DNA of 64,000 nt from Xanthomonas hyacinthi (GTDB lineage: Bacteria > Pseudomonadota > Gammaproteobacteria > Xanthomonadales > Xanthomonadaceae): contig NZ_CP043476.1 in NCBI RefSeq assembly GCF_009769165.1, positions 1,054,001 through 1,118,000 of the forward strand, in the 5' to 3' direction. Shown here in pieces: positions 17,655-26,640 of the stretch (within the stretch, counting starts at the first letter, position 1; every line of letters starts with the position of its first letter). The notes under the pieces were generated by a model that did not search any database, had not been told where the DNA came from, and saw nothing but the letters and a program-made list of their open reading frames with translations. Both the position numbers and the translations under genes were made by a program.

Positions 17655-18704
17655 ATGTCCTCCCTGAACGGCCTGCTGTGCTATTGCCGGCAAGGCTTCG
17701 AACCCGAGCTGGCGGCCGAACTGAACGACCGCGCCGCGCGCGCCGACCTGCCGGCCTACGCGCGCACCGAACGCAACAGCGGCTACGCGCTGCTGCTCTG
17801 CGAAACCGCCTTGCCGCCGCGCGCGCTGCCGTGGCGCGGGCTGATCTTCGCGCGGCAGAAACTGCGCCTGTTGGCCGAACTGCGCGAGCTGGATCCCAGC
17901 GATCGGATCGCACCGATGCTGCAGGCGCTGGCCGGACAAGGCCGCTTCGGCGATCTGTGGGTGGAGCACCCGGATTCGGACGAAGGCAAGCAGCTGTCCG
18001 GGCTGGCGCGCAGTTTCGGCAACGCGCTGCGTCCGGCGCTGCGCAAGGCCGGCCTGCTCAGCGACAAACCGCAGCCGAAGCTGCCGCGCCTGCACGTGTG
18101 CTTCCTCACCGGCACCCACGCCTTGCTGGCCGTCGCCGACAGCGACGACAGCGCGCCGTGGCCGCTGGGCATCCCGCGCCTGAAGCTGCTGTCGGAGGCA
18201 CCCTCGCGCTCGGCACTGAAACTGGAAGAAGCGCTGCTGGCACTGCTGGCGCCGGAGGAACGCGAGGCGCTGCTCAAGCCCGGCATGCGCGCGGCCGACC
18301 TCGGCGCCGCGCCCGGCGGCTGGACCTGGGTGCTGACCCGCCAGCACCTGTACGTGACCAGCGTCGACAACGGCCCGCTGCGCCAGCACGTGCTCGACAG
18401 CGGCCTGGTCGATCACCTGCGCGCCGACGGTTTCCACTGGAAGCCGCCGCAGGCGCTGGACTGGATGGTCTGCGACATGGTCGAGCAACCGCGCCGCGTC
18501 GCCGAGCGCATGGGCACCTGGTTCCGCGAAGGCTGGTGCCGGCATGCGATCTTCAACCTCAAGCTGCCGATGAAGAAGCGCTGGGACGAGACCCAGCTAT
18601 GCCTGGACCTGTTCGCCGAACGCGCCGAGCGGCCGTTGCAGATCCGCGCCAAGCAGCTGTACCACGACCGCGAAGAGATCACCGTGCTGGCGATGTCGGC
18701 CTGA
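17655..18704 (+). CDS. rlmM: 23S rRNA 2'-O-ribose C2498 methyltransferase RlmM
   Basis: A 349-residue SAM-dependent methyltransferase that modifies C2498 of 23S rRNA. The N-terminal THUMP-like region runs to about residue 160. The Rossmann domain has MRAADLGAAPGGWTWVL, the acidic VCDMVEQP and the catalytic-lysine motif FNLKLPMKKRW, all in the RlmM order. It begins 25 bp after the deaminase gene and may share its transcript. A REP hairpin follows it and probably marks the 3' end of the transcript. Confidence 0.94.
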   Translation: MSSLNGLLCYCRQGFEPELAAELNDRAARADLPAYARTERNSGYALLLCETALPPRALPWRGLIFARQKLRLLAELRELDPSDRIAPMLQALAGQGRFGDLWVEHPDSDEGKQLSGLARSFGNALRPALRKAGLLSDKPQPKLPRLHVCFLTGTHALLAVADSDDSAPWPLGIPRLKLLSEAPSRSALKLEEALLALLAPEEREALLKPGMRAADLGAAPGGWTWVLTRQHLYVTSVDNGPLRQHVLDSGLVDHLRADGFHWKPPQALDWMVCDMVEQPRRVAERMGTWFREGWCRHAIFNLKLPMKKRWDETQLCLDLFAERAERPLQIRAKQLYHDREEITVLAMSA

Positions 18705-18800
18705 GGCACTGCGCAAGTCGCGCGATACAGCTTCGATGCGAAGCGCACACCGGGGCTTCTAGGAGTATTCCAGTTCGGATGCTTCCAGCTGGCGCAGTGT

Positions 18801-18868
18801 TGTGGGAGCGACTTCAGTCGCGACGGGCTTTACCGGTAATGCCTGTCGCGACTGAAGTCGCTCCCACA
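18801..18868. repeat. REP-type palindromic element, inverted pair
   Basis: Two perfect 24-base inverted copies of TGTGGGAGCGACTTCAG plus TCGCGAC face each other across a 20-base spacer. Each copy also folds on itself (GCGACT-TC-AGTCGC). It lies between convergent genes (rlmM and the Gfo/Idh gene) and could end transcription from both sides. It is one of at least six elements of this family in the window. Confidence 0.85.
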
Positions 18869-18924
18869 AAAGAGCAACCCGCGCTGGCCTTCGCCATCCC
18901 TTGGCACGGAACCACGCACACCCG

Positions 18925-20040
18925 CTACAGCACGATCCGCTTGCCGCCCTCGCGCGCGGAACGGTAGATCGCGTCGATCACCCGCATGTCGCGCAGGCCT
19001 TCCTCGCCCGGCGCGCGCAGCGGCGTGCCGTCGAGGATCGCCAGCGCGTCCTCGTCCATCTGCAGCGCCTGCTGGTGGCGCACCTTCGCGTCGAACACGC
19101 GCCCATCGCTGGCGCTGCCGCGGATGCCGTCGTAGCTCTGAAACGGCGCCAGTTCGTACCAGCCGCGCTCGCATTCGGCGCGCAGCCGATTCATGTTGCG
19201 GCCGAAGCTGGTGGCGCAGTCGGCGAGCACCTCGTGCGGGAATTCCAGCTTGAACTGCATGTGCTCGTCGACCTCGTCGAACAGCGCCGGCCGGTCGGTG
19301 CTGCGGGTGGCGCTGACCGCCAGCGGCTCGGCGCCGACCGTGTAGCGCGCCGCATTGAGCGGATACACGCCCATGTCGTACATCGCGCCGCCGCCGAACT
19401 GCGCGCGCAGCCGCCACGGCCGCTGCGCCGGATCGGTGTCGCCATAGCCGTTGTAGCCGGCCTCGGCGCGCACCGTGCGCAGCGCGCCGAACGGGCGCTC
19501 GCCGGCCAGGGCGATGATCCGCCGCGTGTTCGGCTCGTGCTGCATGCGGTAGCCGATGCTCAGCCGCAGCTTGTTGCGCGCGCACGCGGCGATCATCGAT
19601 TGCGCCTCGTCGGCATGCATCGCCATCGGCTTCTCGCACCACACGTGCTTGCCGGCGGCGGCCGCGCGCAGGCTCAGCGGCGCATGCAGATGGGTCGGCG
19701 TGACCACGTAGACCACGTCGATGTCCGGGTTGTCGGCGATGCGCTCCAGGGCGTCGTAGCTGTAGACGTTGCGATCGGGAATGCGGTAGCGCGCCTGCCA
19801 CGGCGGAATCTTGTGCGGCGAGCCGGTGACGATGCCGGCCAGCCGGCAGTGCCTGGCCAGCGCCAGGCCCGGTGCCAGGCGTTCGCTGGCGTAGCTGCCC
19901 AGCCCGACCAGCGCCACCCCCAGCGGTTTCTTCGGCTTGCCGCGCGGGGCGGCCCACCGCGGCGATCCCAACAGGCCTGCGCCCGCCGCGGACAACCCGG
20001 CGAGCAGCACACGGCGGCGATTCGGCGAAGACGGCGACAT
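18925..20040 (-). CDS. Gfo/Idh/MocA-family oxidoreductase with Tat signal
   Basis: A 371-residue NAD(P)-dependent sugar oxidoreductase of the glucose-fructose oxidoreductase type. The N-terminus PNRRRVLLAGLSAAGAG looks like a twin-arginine signal, and the Rossmann motif LGVALVGLGSYAS follows near residue 40. Family motifs EKPMAMHADEA (the catalytic lysine) and YRMQHEP are in place. The best analogue is periplasmic glucose-fructose oxidoreductase, which keeps NADP bound. The substrate is not determined. It is flanked by a REP element on one side and a decayed SMP-30-like gene on the other. Confidence 0.88.
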   Translation of the reverse strand: MSPSSPNRRRVLLAGLSAAGAGLLGSPRWAAPRGKPKKPLGVALVGLGSYASERLAPGLALARHCRLAGIVTGSPHKIPPWQARYRIPDRNVYSYDALERIADNPDIDVVYVVTPTHLHAPLSLRAAAAGKHVWCEKPMAMHADEAQSMIAACARNKLRLSIGYRMQHEPNTRRIIALAGERPFGALRTVRAEAGYNGYGDTDPAQRPWRLRAQFGGGAMYDMGVYPLNAARYTVGAEPLAVSATRSTDRPALFDEVDEHMQFKLEFPHEVLADCATSFGRNMNRLRAECERGWYELAPFQSYDGIRGSASDGRVFDAKVRHQQALQMDEDALAILDGTPLRAPGEEGLRDMRVIDAIYRSAREGGKRIVL

Positions 20041-20173
20041 GCGCAGCTCCCTGGCGGCCGGACACGGACCGCCCGAACCTTAACGTATCCAGCGCCCGCC
20101 GTTGTGAGCGCCATCCCGGCCGCGCCGGCACGTCTGGCACACTGCCCGGCCCTGCATCGCTTCGGGTCGTTGC

Positions 20174-20506
20174 ATGTCCCTTCGCCTGCCGTTCCGTTCC
20201 TTGCCGCTACCGGCGCTGCGTTGCTGCCCGCCTGCACAGCGGTCGCGGCATCCGCTTCGACCGCGCCGGGCGCATGTCCGTGGCCGACTACGGCAACCAT
20301 CGCATCCTGCGCATCGCACTGCACCGCACGAATCGCACCGCACAACAAGCGCATCGCGGTCTAGGCCACGCGGCGCGGCGCGTTCCAGCGCAACGACAAT
20401 GCCGCCTTCGGCGGCAAGGACGGACGCGACGTCTACGTGGCGCTGCAGGACCGCGGCGCGATCGAGACCTTCCGCGGCGATCGGCCCGGGCGCGAACACG
20501 GACGTT
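20174..20506 (+). pseudogene. SMP-30/gluconolactonase-like gene, degenerate
   Basis: Fragments of a beta-propeller lactonase: a short propeller blade GIRFDRAGRMSVADYGNHRI and, after a shift, NKRIAV, an in-frame stop (TAG), then FQRNDNAAFGGKDG and DVYVALQDRGAIETFRGD. These match the start and end of SMP-30/gluconolactonase proteins, but the central blades are gone. It is divergent from a sugar oxidoreductase whose product could be a lactone, so the pair may once have worked together. It is no longer functional. Confidence 0.6.
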
Positions 20507-20604
20507 CGTCCATACAATGCCACCGGGATGCGCATCGCATCGCCGTCTCAGTCCGCGCAATCGGCGTCGGGCATCCTGCCTGCACTGACTGGAGGGCCGC
20601 GCAC

Positions 20605-21327
20605 ATGCAGCCGATCGAACTGAAAGACCCGGCCGGCTTCGCCGACGAATTCCTGCGCCTGACCCTGTTGCAGGGCTTCCAGTCGCTGACCAAGCGCGAT
20701 CTGGAGTTGCTGATCTTCGTGCTGCTGGAACGCGATGGCGCGATCTCGCGCAGCGACTCCAACAACGCGGTGGCGCTGCGCCTGCGGGTGACCCCGGCCA
20801 AGGTGAAGGGCCTGCGCCGCGACGGCTATGCGCGCTGGCGCGCGCTGGTGCCCGAAGACGGCGATGCGGCCTTGCAGCGGATCGTGGCGAGCGTGCTCAC
20901 CGAGGACAACCTGCGCGCGGGCACCAAGCACGTCAGCGAACGCAGCAAGAAGGAAGGCTTCCTGGCCATCCGCATCGCGCATCCGGACGACCAGCAGCGT
21001 TTCGAACAGGCCATCGTCGATGTCGGCGCGATGCCGGTGTACGAACGCAACCGCGACGTGGTGGCGGTGCGCTTCGACACGCTGCTGAAGATCGCCGAGC
21101 GCTGGAACTATCTGCAACCGGAGCCGGAGAAGGTGCTGCGCGCACTGGAGAAGCTCAGCCCGACCGCCGAGGAAGTGGCGGACCTGTTGACGAAGGACCT
21201 GGGCAGGCTAGGCTGGGAGGATGTGCGCCGCGCGCTCAACAGCCTCGGCGCCAAGGCCATCGCCAGCAGCGCCGAGGGCGGGCTGAAGGGATTGCTGAAA
21301 CTGGCGTTCCCGTTCATCCCCGGCTGA
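20605..21327 (+). CDS. Unrecognised 240-residue protein with putative helix-turn-helix
   Basis: I do not recognise this family. Residues 29-78 read like a helix-turn-helix (TKRDLELLIFVLLERDG, then AVALRLRVTPAKVKGLRRDG), followed by a charged middle (KHVSERSKKEG) and an alpha/beta stretch about 115-160. A C-terminal hydrophobic tail follows glycine-rich residues (GGLKGLLKLAFPFIPG). GGAGGG precedes the ATG at 20605. Codon use resembles the neighbours. It stands alone between a decayed SMP-30 gene and an EF-hand gene. A DNA-binding role is an inference; a membrane-active tail is possible. Confidence 0.7.
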   Translation: MQPIELKDPAGFADEFLRLTLLQGFQSLTKRDLELLIFVLLERDGAISRSDSNNAVALRLRVTPAKVKGLRRDGYARWRALVPEDGDAALQRIVASVLTEDNLRAGTKHVSERSKKEGFLAIRIAHPDDQQRFEQAIVDVGAMPVYERNRDVVAVRFDTLLKIAERWNYLQPEPEKVLRALEKLSPTAEEVADLLTKDLGRLGWEDVRRALNSLGAKAIASSAEGGLKGLLKLAFPFIPG

Positions 21328-21369
21328 GCCTGCATCGCCCCTCATTCGCTCGAACCATCGGAGTCCGTT

Positions 21370-21780
21370 GTGTCCATGCACTGCCGTTTGTCGCTCCTCG
21401 CCACCGGCCTGCTCGCCGCCGCCATCGGCGCGGCCGCCGCACAGAACCTCACCGCGACTTCGAGCGCGATCACCGAGCCATTGCGCGACGTACCAGCGAG
21501 CGTGGTGCTGGCGCAGCCGCTGAGCAGCGGCGAGGTGACCCACCAGGTGCGACTCGAGGTCGCGCATGGCCAGGCGCCGGTCACCGTGCGCACGGTCCAG
21601 CCCGACCGCGTCGCCGGCAACTACCGCATCGACTTCGACGCGCTGGACAGCGACCACGACGGCTACCTCAGCCGCAGCGAAGCGCAGGCCAACCCGGCGC
21701 TGGCCGACGAATTCGACGCCCTGGACACGCAACGCGGCGGGCGCCTGAGCCGCGAGCAGCTGGCCGGCTGGCTCAAGTAA
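21370..21780 (+). CDS. Exported EF-hand protein
   Basis: A 136-residue protein with a signal peptide ending near AAAQ. It has one canonical calcium-binding loop, DSDHDGYLSRSE, near residue 95. A second loop (DTQRGGRLSREQ) has lost several ligand positions. GGAG lies six bases before the GTG at 21370 and twelve before the next in-frame ATG (MHCRLS), so GTG is preferred. Probably periplasmic; function unknown. Short EF-hand proteins are frequent in xanthomonads. A REP half element follows its stop. Confidence 0.8.
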   Translation: MSMHCRLSLLATGLLAAAIGAAAAQNLTATSSAITEPLRDVPASVVLAQPLSSGEVTHQVRLEVAHGQAPVTVRTVQPDRVAGNYRIDFDALDSDHDGYLSRSEAQANPALADEFDALDTQRGGRLSREQLAGWLK

Positions 21781-21804
21781 CGCCGTCGCGACCGGCGCAA
21801 GCCC

Positions 21805-21830
21805 CTGTGGGAGCGACTTCAGCCGCGACC
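21805..21830 (+). repeat. REP-type element, single copy
   Basis: CTGTGGGAGCGACTTCAGCC and CGCGACC form one unpaired unit of the REP family. It lies between convergent genes, the EF-hand gene and the UbiI-like gene. Confidence 0.75.
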
Positions 21831-21877
21831 AGCGAAGCCACAGCCCCGACCCGCGCGGGGCAGCATCGGCGCTATCG

Positions 21878-23056
21878 CTATCCCCCCGACGCGCGCTTCC
21901 AGAACCCATGCAGCAGCAGCGGCAGCCTGCCGGCCAGGCCCAGCAGCGGGCCGCGCAGCAGGGTCAGGTGCATGTCGTCGTTGGAGAACAGCCGGTTGAT
22001 CGCATCGAAGCCGTAGGCGGCCACGGTGTTGTCGCTGCGGCGGCCGCGCGCCCAGCGCGCCAGCCGGTGCGGCGCCGACCAGTCGACCCGCCGCGCCTGC
22101 GCCTGGCGGACCTGCGCGGCCAGCGCGGCGACGTCGCGCAGGCCGAGGTTGACGCCCTGCCCGGCCAGCGGATGCACCACGTGCGCGGCATCGCCCAGCA
22201 GCAGCAGGCGGCCGCGGTGGTAGTCCTCCACCAGTTGCCGGCGCAGCGGGAAACCGATTCGCGGCGACAGCGCGCGCACCGCACCCAGCCGCGCGCCGAA
22301 GGCCTGGGTCAGTTCGGCGCCGAATGCGGCAGCGTCCAGCGCCAGCACCCGCGCCGCGTCGGCCTCGGGCAGCGTCCACACGATCGAACTGCGGCCGTCG
22401 GCGAACGGCAGGAAGGCCAGCGGCCCGCCAGGCAGGAAGCGCTGCCAGGCGGTGTCCTGGTGCGGCACGTCGGTGTGCACGAAGGCGACCACGCCGCGCT
22501 GGCCGTAGTCGTGCGCCGGCGCGTCCAGCCCGACCAGGCCGCGCAGCGTGGAATCGGCGCCGTCGGCGGCGATCGCCAGGCGCGCGTCGAGCCGGCTGCC
22601 GTCGTCCAGGCGCAGGCGCACGCGCTCCTCCGCCATCTCCACCGCCTCGACCCGCGCCGGACAGTGCAGTTGCACCCCGGCCGCCGGCAGCGCCGCCCAC
22701 AGCTGCTCGACCAGCAACGCATGCTCGACGATCCAGCCCAGTTGATCGCGGCCCAAGGCATCGGCATCGAAGTCCAGCTCGCCACCACCACCGGCATCCC
22801 ACACGCGCATGCGCCGGTAGGCCTGCGCGCGCCGCGCCAGCACCTGCGGCCACACGCCCAGCGCCTGCAGCAGCGCGGCGTTGTCCGGGGCGAACGCATA
22901 CACGCGCAGGTCCGGCTCGGCCAGCGACCAGCGCGGCGGCTCGCGGCCCTCGACCAGGGCCACCGCCAGGCCTTCGGCGGCCAGCGCCAGCGCGCAGGCG
23001 GCGCCGACCACGCCACCGCCGACCACCACCACGTCCAGCACCCCGCGCCGGCTCAT
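21878..23056 (-). CDS. FAD-dependent UbiH/UbiF/VisC-family hydroxylase (UbiI-like)
   Basis: A 392-residue aromatic hydroxylase of the ubiquinone-biosynthesis flavoprotein group. It has the N-terminal FAD motif VVVGGGVVGAACALAL, the second motif near RLAIAADGADS and the family GDAAHVVHPLAGQGVNLGLRD near residue 285. It probably performs the UbiI- or UbiF-type ring hydroxylation. Its start overlaps the stop of ubiH (ATGA), so it is translated second in a two-gene operon. The in-frame extension beginning MPGGEG is less likely than the start at MSRRGVLD. Confidence 0.88.
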   Translation of the reverse strand: MSRRGVLDVVVVGGGVVGAACALALAAEGLAVALVEGREPPRWSLAEPDLRVYAFAPDNAALLQALGVWPQVLARRAQAYRRMRVWDAGGGGELDFDADALGRDQLGWIVEHALLVEQLWAALPAAGVQLHCPARVEAVEMAEERVRLRLDDGSRLDARLAIAADGADSTLRGLVGLDAPAHDYGQRGVVAFVHTDVPHQDTAWQRFLPGGPLAFLPFADGRSSIVWTLPEADAARVLALDAAAFGAELTQAFGARLGAVRALSPRIGFPLRRQLVEDYHRGRLLLLGDAAHVVHPLAGQGVNLGLRDVAALAAQVRQAQARRVDWSAPHRLARWARGRRSDNTVAAYGFDAINRLFSNDDMHLTLLRGPLLGLAGRLPLLLHGFWKRASGG

Positions 23057-24267
23057 GCCCTCGCCTCCCGGCACAGCTGCGGCACGTCGCCGCGGAAGCC
23101 CATCGCGCCGCCGACCAGGAACGACTGCAGCGGCGCGGCCTGCGCCGCCGCCAGCAAACCCAGGCTGCGCAGCGGGCGCAGCAGCGGCGCCGGGTTGGCG
23201 GTCAACCGCGCCAGCCCGCCGGAGAAGGTCACGGTGCGTTGCCGGTCCTGTTCGCGGCGCTGCGCATAGTGCTGCAGCAGCGCCGGCGCGCCCGGATCGG
23301 CGCGGTCGCGCTCGATCAGTTCGGCCAGGGTCAGCGCATCGCGCAGGCCGAGGTTGAAGCCCTGCGCACCCAGCGGGTGCAGGGTCTGCGCGGCGTTGCC
23401 GAGCAGCACCGCGCGCGCGTCGGTCAGGCGCCCGGCCAGCACCTGCACGATCGGGTAGGCGCTGCGCTCGCCGCTGCCCAGCAGGCGGCCGACGCGCCAG
23501 CCCAGCGCGTCCTGCAGGCGCTGCAGCCAGGCGGCCTCGTCGAGCGCGGCCACCGCCTCGGCGGCCTCGGCGGCGACCGCATGGATCGCGCCGTAGTGGC
23601 GGTCGCCGCGCGGCAGCAGCGCGGTCGGGCCATCGTCGCGGAAACGCTCGTAGGCGGTGCCGTCGGGCTGGCGGCTGCCGCGCACCCGCGCCACGAACAG
23701 GGTCTGGCGGAAATCGTGGCGGTCGGCGGCGATGCCCAGCGCGCCGCGCACCGCGCTGGCGCTGCCGTCGGCGCCGACCAGCAGCCGCGCCTGCAGCACC
23801 TCGGTCGCGCCGTCCTGGGCGATGCGCACCGAGCGCAGCGCAGCGTCCTCGCCGGCCTCCAACGCCAGGAACTGCGCCGGCCGGTAGCGGCTGACGTGGG
23901 ACGCTTCGGCCAGCCGCGCTTGCAGCGCCTCGCCGAAATCGCGCGCCACGACGACTTGCCCGAACGCCTCACGCCCATAGTCGGCCGCGTCCAGCCGCAC
24001 CCGGCCGAAATCGCCTTCGCGGCTGACGTGGATGCGCCGGATCGGACCGGTCGGCGTACGCAGCCGCTGCATCACCCCGAGCGCGCCCAGCGCGTTGACC
24101 GTGGCCGCGGCGAAGCTGAGATTGCGCTGGTCGAACACCGGCGGCAGCGCGCCCGGCGGCGCGGCCTCGACCAGGCCCACGTCCACGCCCAGGCGGTCCA
24201 GCGCGATGGCCAGGCTGGCGCCGACCAGGCCGCCGCCGACGATCACTACGTCATGTCGTTTGCTCAT
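23053..24267 (-). CDS. ubiH: 2-octaprenyl-6-methoxyphenol hydroxylase UbiH
   Basis: A 404-residue flavoprotein monooxygenase of ubiquinone synthesis. It has the FAD motif VVIVGGGLVGASLAIAL at the N-terminus and the GNAAQTLHPLGAQGFNLGLRD motif. That GN (not GD) is the normal UbiH variant in E. coli, which supports the specific call over UbiI. The ATG at 24267 is the conserved one; an in-frame extension of 35 codons was rejected. It is the first gene of the pair and reads divergently from the membrane gene at 24432. Confidence 0.9.
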   Translation of the reverse strand: MSKRHDVVIVGGGLVGASLAIALDRLGVDVGLVEAAPPGALPPVFDQRNLSFAAATVNALGALGVMQRLRTPTGPIRRIHVSREGDFGRVRLDAADYGREAFGQVVVARDFGEALQARLAEASHVSRYRPAQFLALEAGEDAALRSVRIAQDGATEVLQARLLVGADGSASAVRGALGIAADRHDFRQTLFVARVRGSRQPDGTAYERFRDDGPTALLPRGDRHYGAIHAVAAEAAEAVAALDEAAWLQRLQDALGWRVGRLLGSGERSAYPIVQVLAGRLTDARAVLLGNAAQTLHPLGAQGFNLGLRDALTLAELIERDRADPGAPALLQHYAQRREQDRQRTVTFSGGLARLTANPAPLLRPLRSLGLLAAAQAAPLQSFLVGGAMGFRGDVPQLCREARA

Positions 24268-24431
24268 CCGGCCATGATACGACCGGCGCCCGAATCGTCG
24301 GTGAGCGGGCTGCAGGGTCCGCGCCGTCGGCCGCGCGGCCTGCGCCGGCGCGCGCCTGGGCCGGACCGGCACACTCCGCTGCGGCCCGCTTCCAGTAGAA
24401 TCGGCGATCTCCGTACCGGTGCCCGCCCGCC

Positions 24432-25016
24432 ATGACGCCTTCCAGCCACCGCCTCCCCGCCCTGCTGCTGCTGGCCGCGCTGCTGGCCGCGACCCGCATC
24501 AACCACTTCGGCGCGATCCCGGACGCCTCCTGGGCGGTGTTCTTCATTGGCGGCTTCTACCTGCACGGCTGGACCCGCTGGGCGTTCCCGTTGCTGATGG
24601 CGCTGGCGGTGCTGGTCGACTATCTGGTGATCCGCGGCCAGGGCCTGAGCTTCTGGCAGCACTACTGCGTGTCGCCGGCGTACTGGTGCCTGATCCCGGC
24701 CTACTTCGCGCTGTGGGCGGGCGGCAGCTGGCTGGCGCGGCGCTACCGCGGCGCCGGCTGGCGCGCGCTGGGCCTGGCCGCGGCCAGCCTGCTGGTGGCG
24801 GTGGCGGTGTGCCACCTGATCGCGCAGGGCAGCTTCTACTGGGTCAGCCGCAGCGTGCCCAATCCGAGCGTCGCCGGCTGGTGGCAGAACTACAGCGACT
24901 GGCTGCTGCCGTACCTGGGCAGCGCGGCGCTGTACACCGCGCTGGCCGCGGCGATCCAGGTCGGCGTCGAGCAGCTGGCGCGGCTGGGCCAGCGCGGCCA
25001 GCCGACCGGCCACTGA
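24432..25016 (+). CDS. Small polytopic membrane protein, DUF6580/ECF S-component-like
   Basis: A 194-residue protein with five to six hydrophobic helices and the N-terminal signature RINHFGAIPDASWAVFFIGG. This resembles small putative transport proteins related to the substrate-binding S components of ECF importers. It is followed 20 bp later by a PduO-type cobalamin adenosyltransferase, which suggests a corrinoid or cobalamin substrate. I see no convincing cobalamin riboswitch in the 165 bp upstream. The family assignment is tentative. Confidence 0.65.
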   Translation: MTPSSHRLPALLLLAALLAATRINHFGAIPDASWAVFFIGGFYLHGWTRWAFPLLMALAVLVDYLVIRGQGLSFWQHYCVSPAYWCLIPAYFALWAGGSWLARRYRGAGWRALGLAAASLLVAVAVCHLIAQGSFYWVSRSVPNPSVAGWWQNYSDWLLPYLGSAALYTALAAAIQVGVEQLARLGQRGQPTGH

Positions 25017-25036
25017 GCCGGAGCTGGCAGCCGGCG

Positions 25037-25591
25037 ATGGGCAATCGTCTCTCCAAGATCTATACCCGCACCGGCGACGACGGCAGCACCGGCCTGGGCG
25101 ACGGCAACCGGGTCGGCAAGGATTCGGCGCGGGTGGCCGCCTACGGCACCGTCGACGAGGCCAACTCGGCGATCGGCGTGGTCCTGGCCAGTCCGCTGGC
25201 CGACGACGTACGCCACCTGCTGACCGCGATCCAGCACCAGTTGTTCGACCTCGGCGGCGAGCTGTGCATTCCCGGCCACGCCGCGATCCACGACGCCGAC
25301 ATCGACGCGCTCGAGCAGCACCTGGACCGCTACAACGACACCCTGCCCGCCCTGCAGGACTTCATCCTGCCGGCCGGCGGCGAGGCCGCGGCGCGCTGCC
25401 ACCTGGCGCGCACCATCGTGCGCCGCGCCGAGCGCGAGACGGTGGCGCTGTCGCGCCAGGACACGGTGCGGCCGCAGGCGCTGCGCTACCTCAACCGCCT
25501 GTCCGACCTGCTGTTCGTGCTGGCGCGGGTGCTGGCCCGGGCCGATGGCCAGGGCGAGGTGCTGTGGCGCCACGACCGCCGCCAGGCCTGA
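25037..25591 (+). CDS. Cob(I)alamin adenosyltransferase, PduO type
   Basis: A 184-residue enzyme that adenosylates cob(I)alamin with ATP to make the coenzyme form. The N-terminal ATP-binding motif KIYTRTGDDGSTGLGDG and VAAYGTVDEANS, with the later RRAERETVAL and LNRLSDLLFVLAR, are the standard PduO-type motifs. It lies 20 bp after the small membrane protein and 34 bp before the HDAC-family gene, so all three may be co-transcribed. It would serve salvage of imported corrinoids. Confidence 0.93.
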   Translation: MGNRLSKIYTRTGDDGSTGLGDGNRVGKDSARVAAYGTVDEANSAIGVVLASPLADDVRHLLTAIQHQLFDLGGELCIPGHAAIHDADIDALEQHLDRYNDTLPALQDFILPAGGEAAARCHLARTIVRRAERETVALSRQDTVRPQALRYLNRLSDLLFVLARVLARADGQGEVLWRHDRRQA

Positions 25592-25625
25592 GCGGCGACG
25601 GCGGCGCGCGCAGCGGACGGCCAGC

Positions 25626-26531
25626 ATGCTGATCTACACCCATCCCGCCTGCCTGGGCCATGACCCGGGGCCGGAGCATCCGGAGCGGCCGGAGCGGCTG
25701 CAGGCGGTCACCGCGGCGCTGCGCGAGGCCTTTCCCGACCTGGAATGGCGCGAGGCGCCGCTGGCCAAGCTCGGCGACCTGGCCCGGGTCCACGCGCGCG
25801 AGCTGATCGACAGCGTCCTGGCCGACATCGACGGCAAGCGCATGCTCGACGTGGACACGGTGATCTCGCCCGGCTCGCGCGCCGCCGCACTGCGTGCCGC
25901 CGGCGCCGGGCTGGCCGCGGTGGACGCGGTGATGCGCGGCGCGACCGATACCGCCTTCTGCGCGGTGCGCCCGCCCGGCCACCACGCCACCGCCGCCACC
26001 GCGATGGGCTTTTGCCTGTTCAACAACGTCGCCGTGGCCGCCGCCCACGCGCGCGACACGCACGGCCTGGAACGCATCGCCATCGTCGATTTCGATGTGC
26101 ATCACGGCAACGGCACCCAGGCGATCTTCGAGCGCGATCCGCGCGTGCACTACCTCAGCACGCACCAGTCCGGGCTGTTCCCGCACTCCGGCGGGATCCA
26201 CGACCGCGGCGTCGGCAACCTGCACAACGCGCTGCTGCCGCCGGGCAGCGGCGGCTTCCGCTTCCGCAATACCTGGGCCGACCAGATGCTGCCGCTGCTG
26301 GACGCGTTCAAGCCGCAACTGCTGCTGATCTCGGCCGGCTTCGATGCGCATATGCGCGACCCGCTGGCCGACCTGATGCTGGAAACCGAGGACTTCGCCT
26401 GGCTCACCGCCGAGCTGCGCGCGCTGGCGCAACGGCATGCGCGCGGCCGCGTGGTGTCGCTGCTGGAGGGCGGCTACGACCTGCAGGCGCTGCGCGAATG
26501 CAGCGTCGCCCACGTCGACGCGCTGCGCTGA
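25626..26531 (+). CDS. Histone deacetylase-family amidohydrolase
   Basis: A 301-residue zinc amidohydrolase of the HDAC/acetoin-utilisation (AcuC/APAH) family. Its motifs are HPERPERLQAV, RPPGHHATA, the zinc site DFDVHHGNGTQ, and SAGFDAH. Bacterial members remove acetyl groups from polyamines or proteins; the substrate here is not known. The ATG at 25626 fits the family N-terminus MLIYTHPACLGHDPG. It may share a transcript with the cobalamin adenosyltransferase upstream. Confidence 0.9.
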   Translation: MLIYTHPACLGHDPGPEHPERPERLQAVTAALREAFPDLEWREAPLAKLGDLARVHARELIDSVLADIDGKRMLDVDTVISPGSRAAALRAAGAGLAAVDAVMRGATDTAFCAVRPPGHHATAATAMGFCLFNNVAVAAAHARDTHGLERIAIVDFDVHHGNGTQAIFERDPRVHYLSTHQSGLFPHSGGIHDRGVGNLHNALLPPGSGGFRFRNTWADQMLPLLDAFKPQLLLISAGFDAHMRDPLADLMLETEDFAWLTAELRALAQRHARGRVVSLLEGGYDLQALRECSVAHVDALR

Positions 26532-26640
26532 GGCCGGCCCGGGCGGATGAACCCCGTCCCCTGCCCGGGGGAGGCCTTCATTGCCCCCATGCATGGGATC
26601 GGGCAAGCTAGCGGTCGTTTTAGCCCGATACCTGACGCGC

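Noticed and set aside
24268..24431. Cobalamin riboswitch before the membrane gene
   Set aside because: No B12-box-like core could be found in the sequence by eye.
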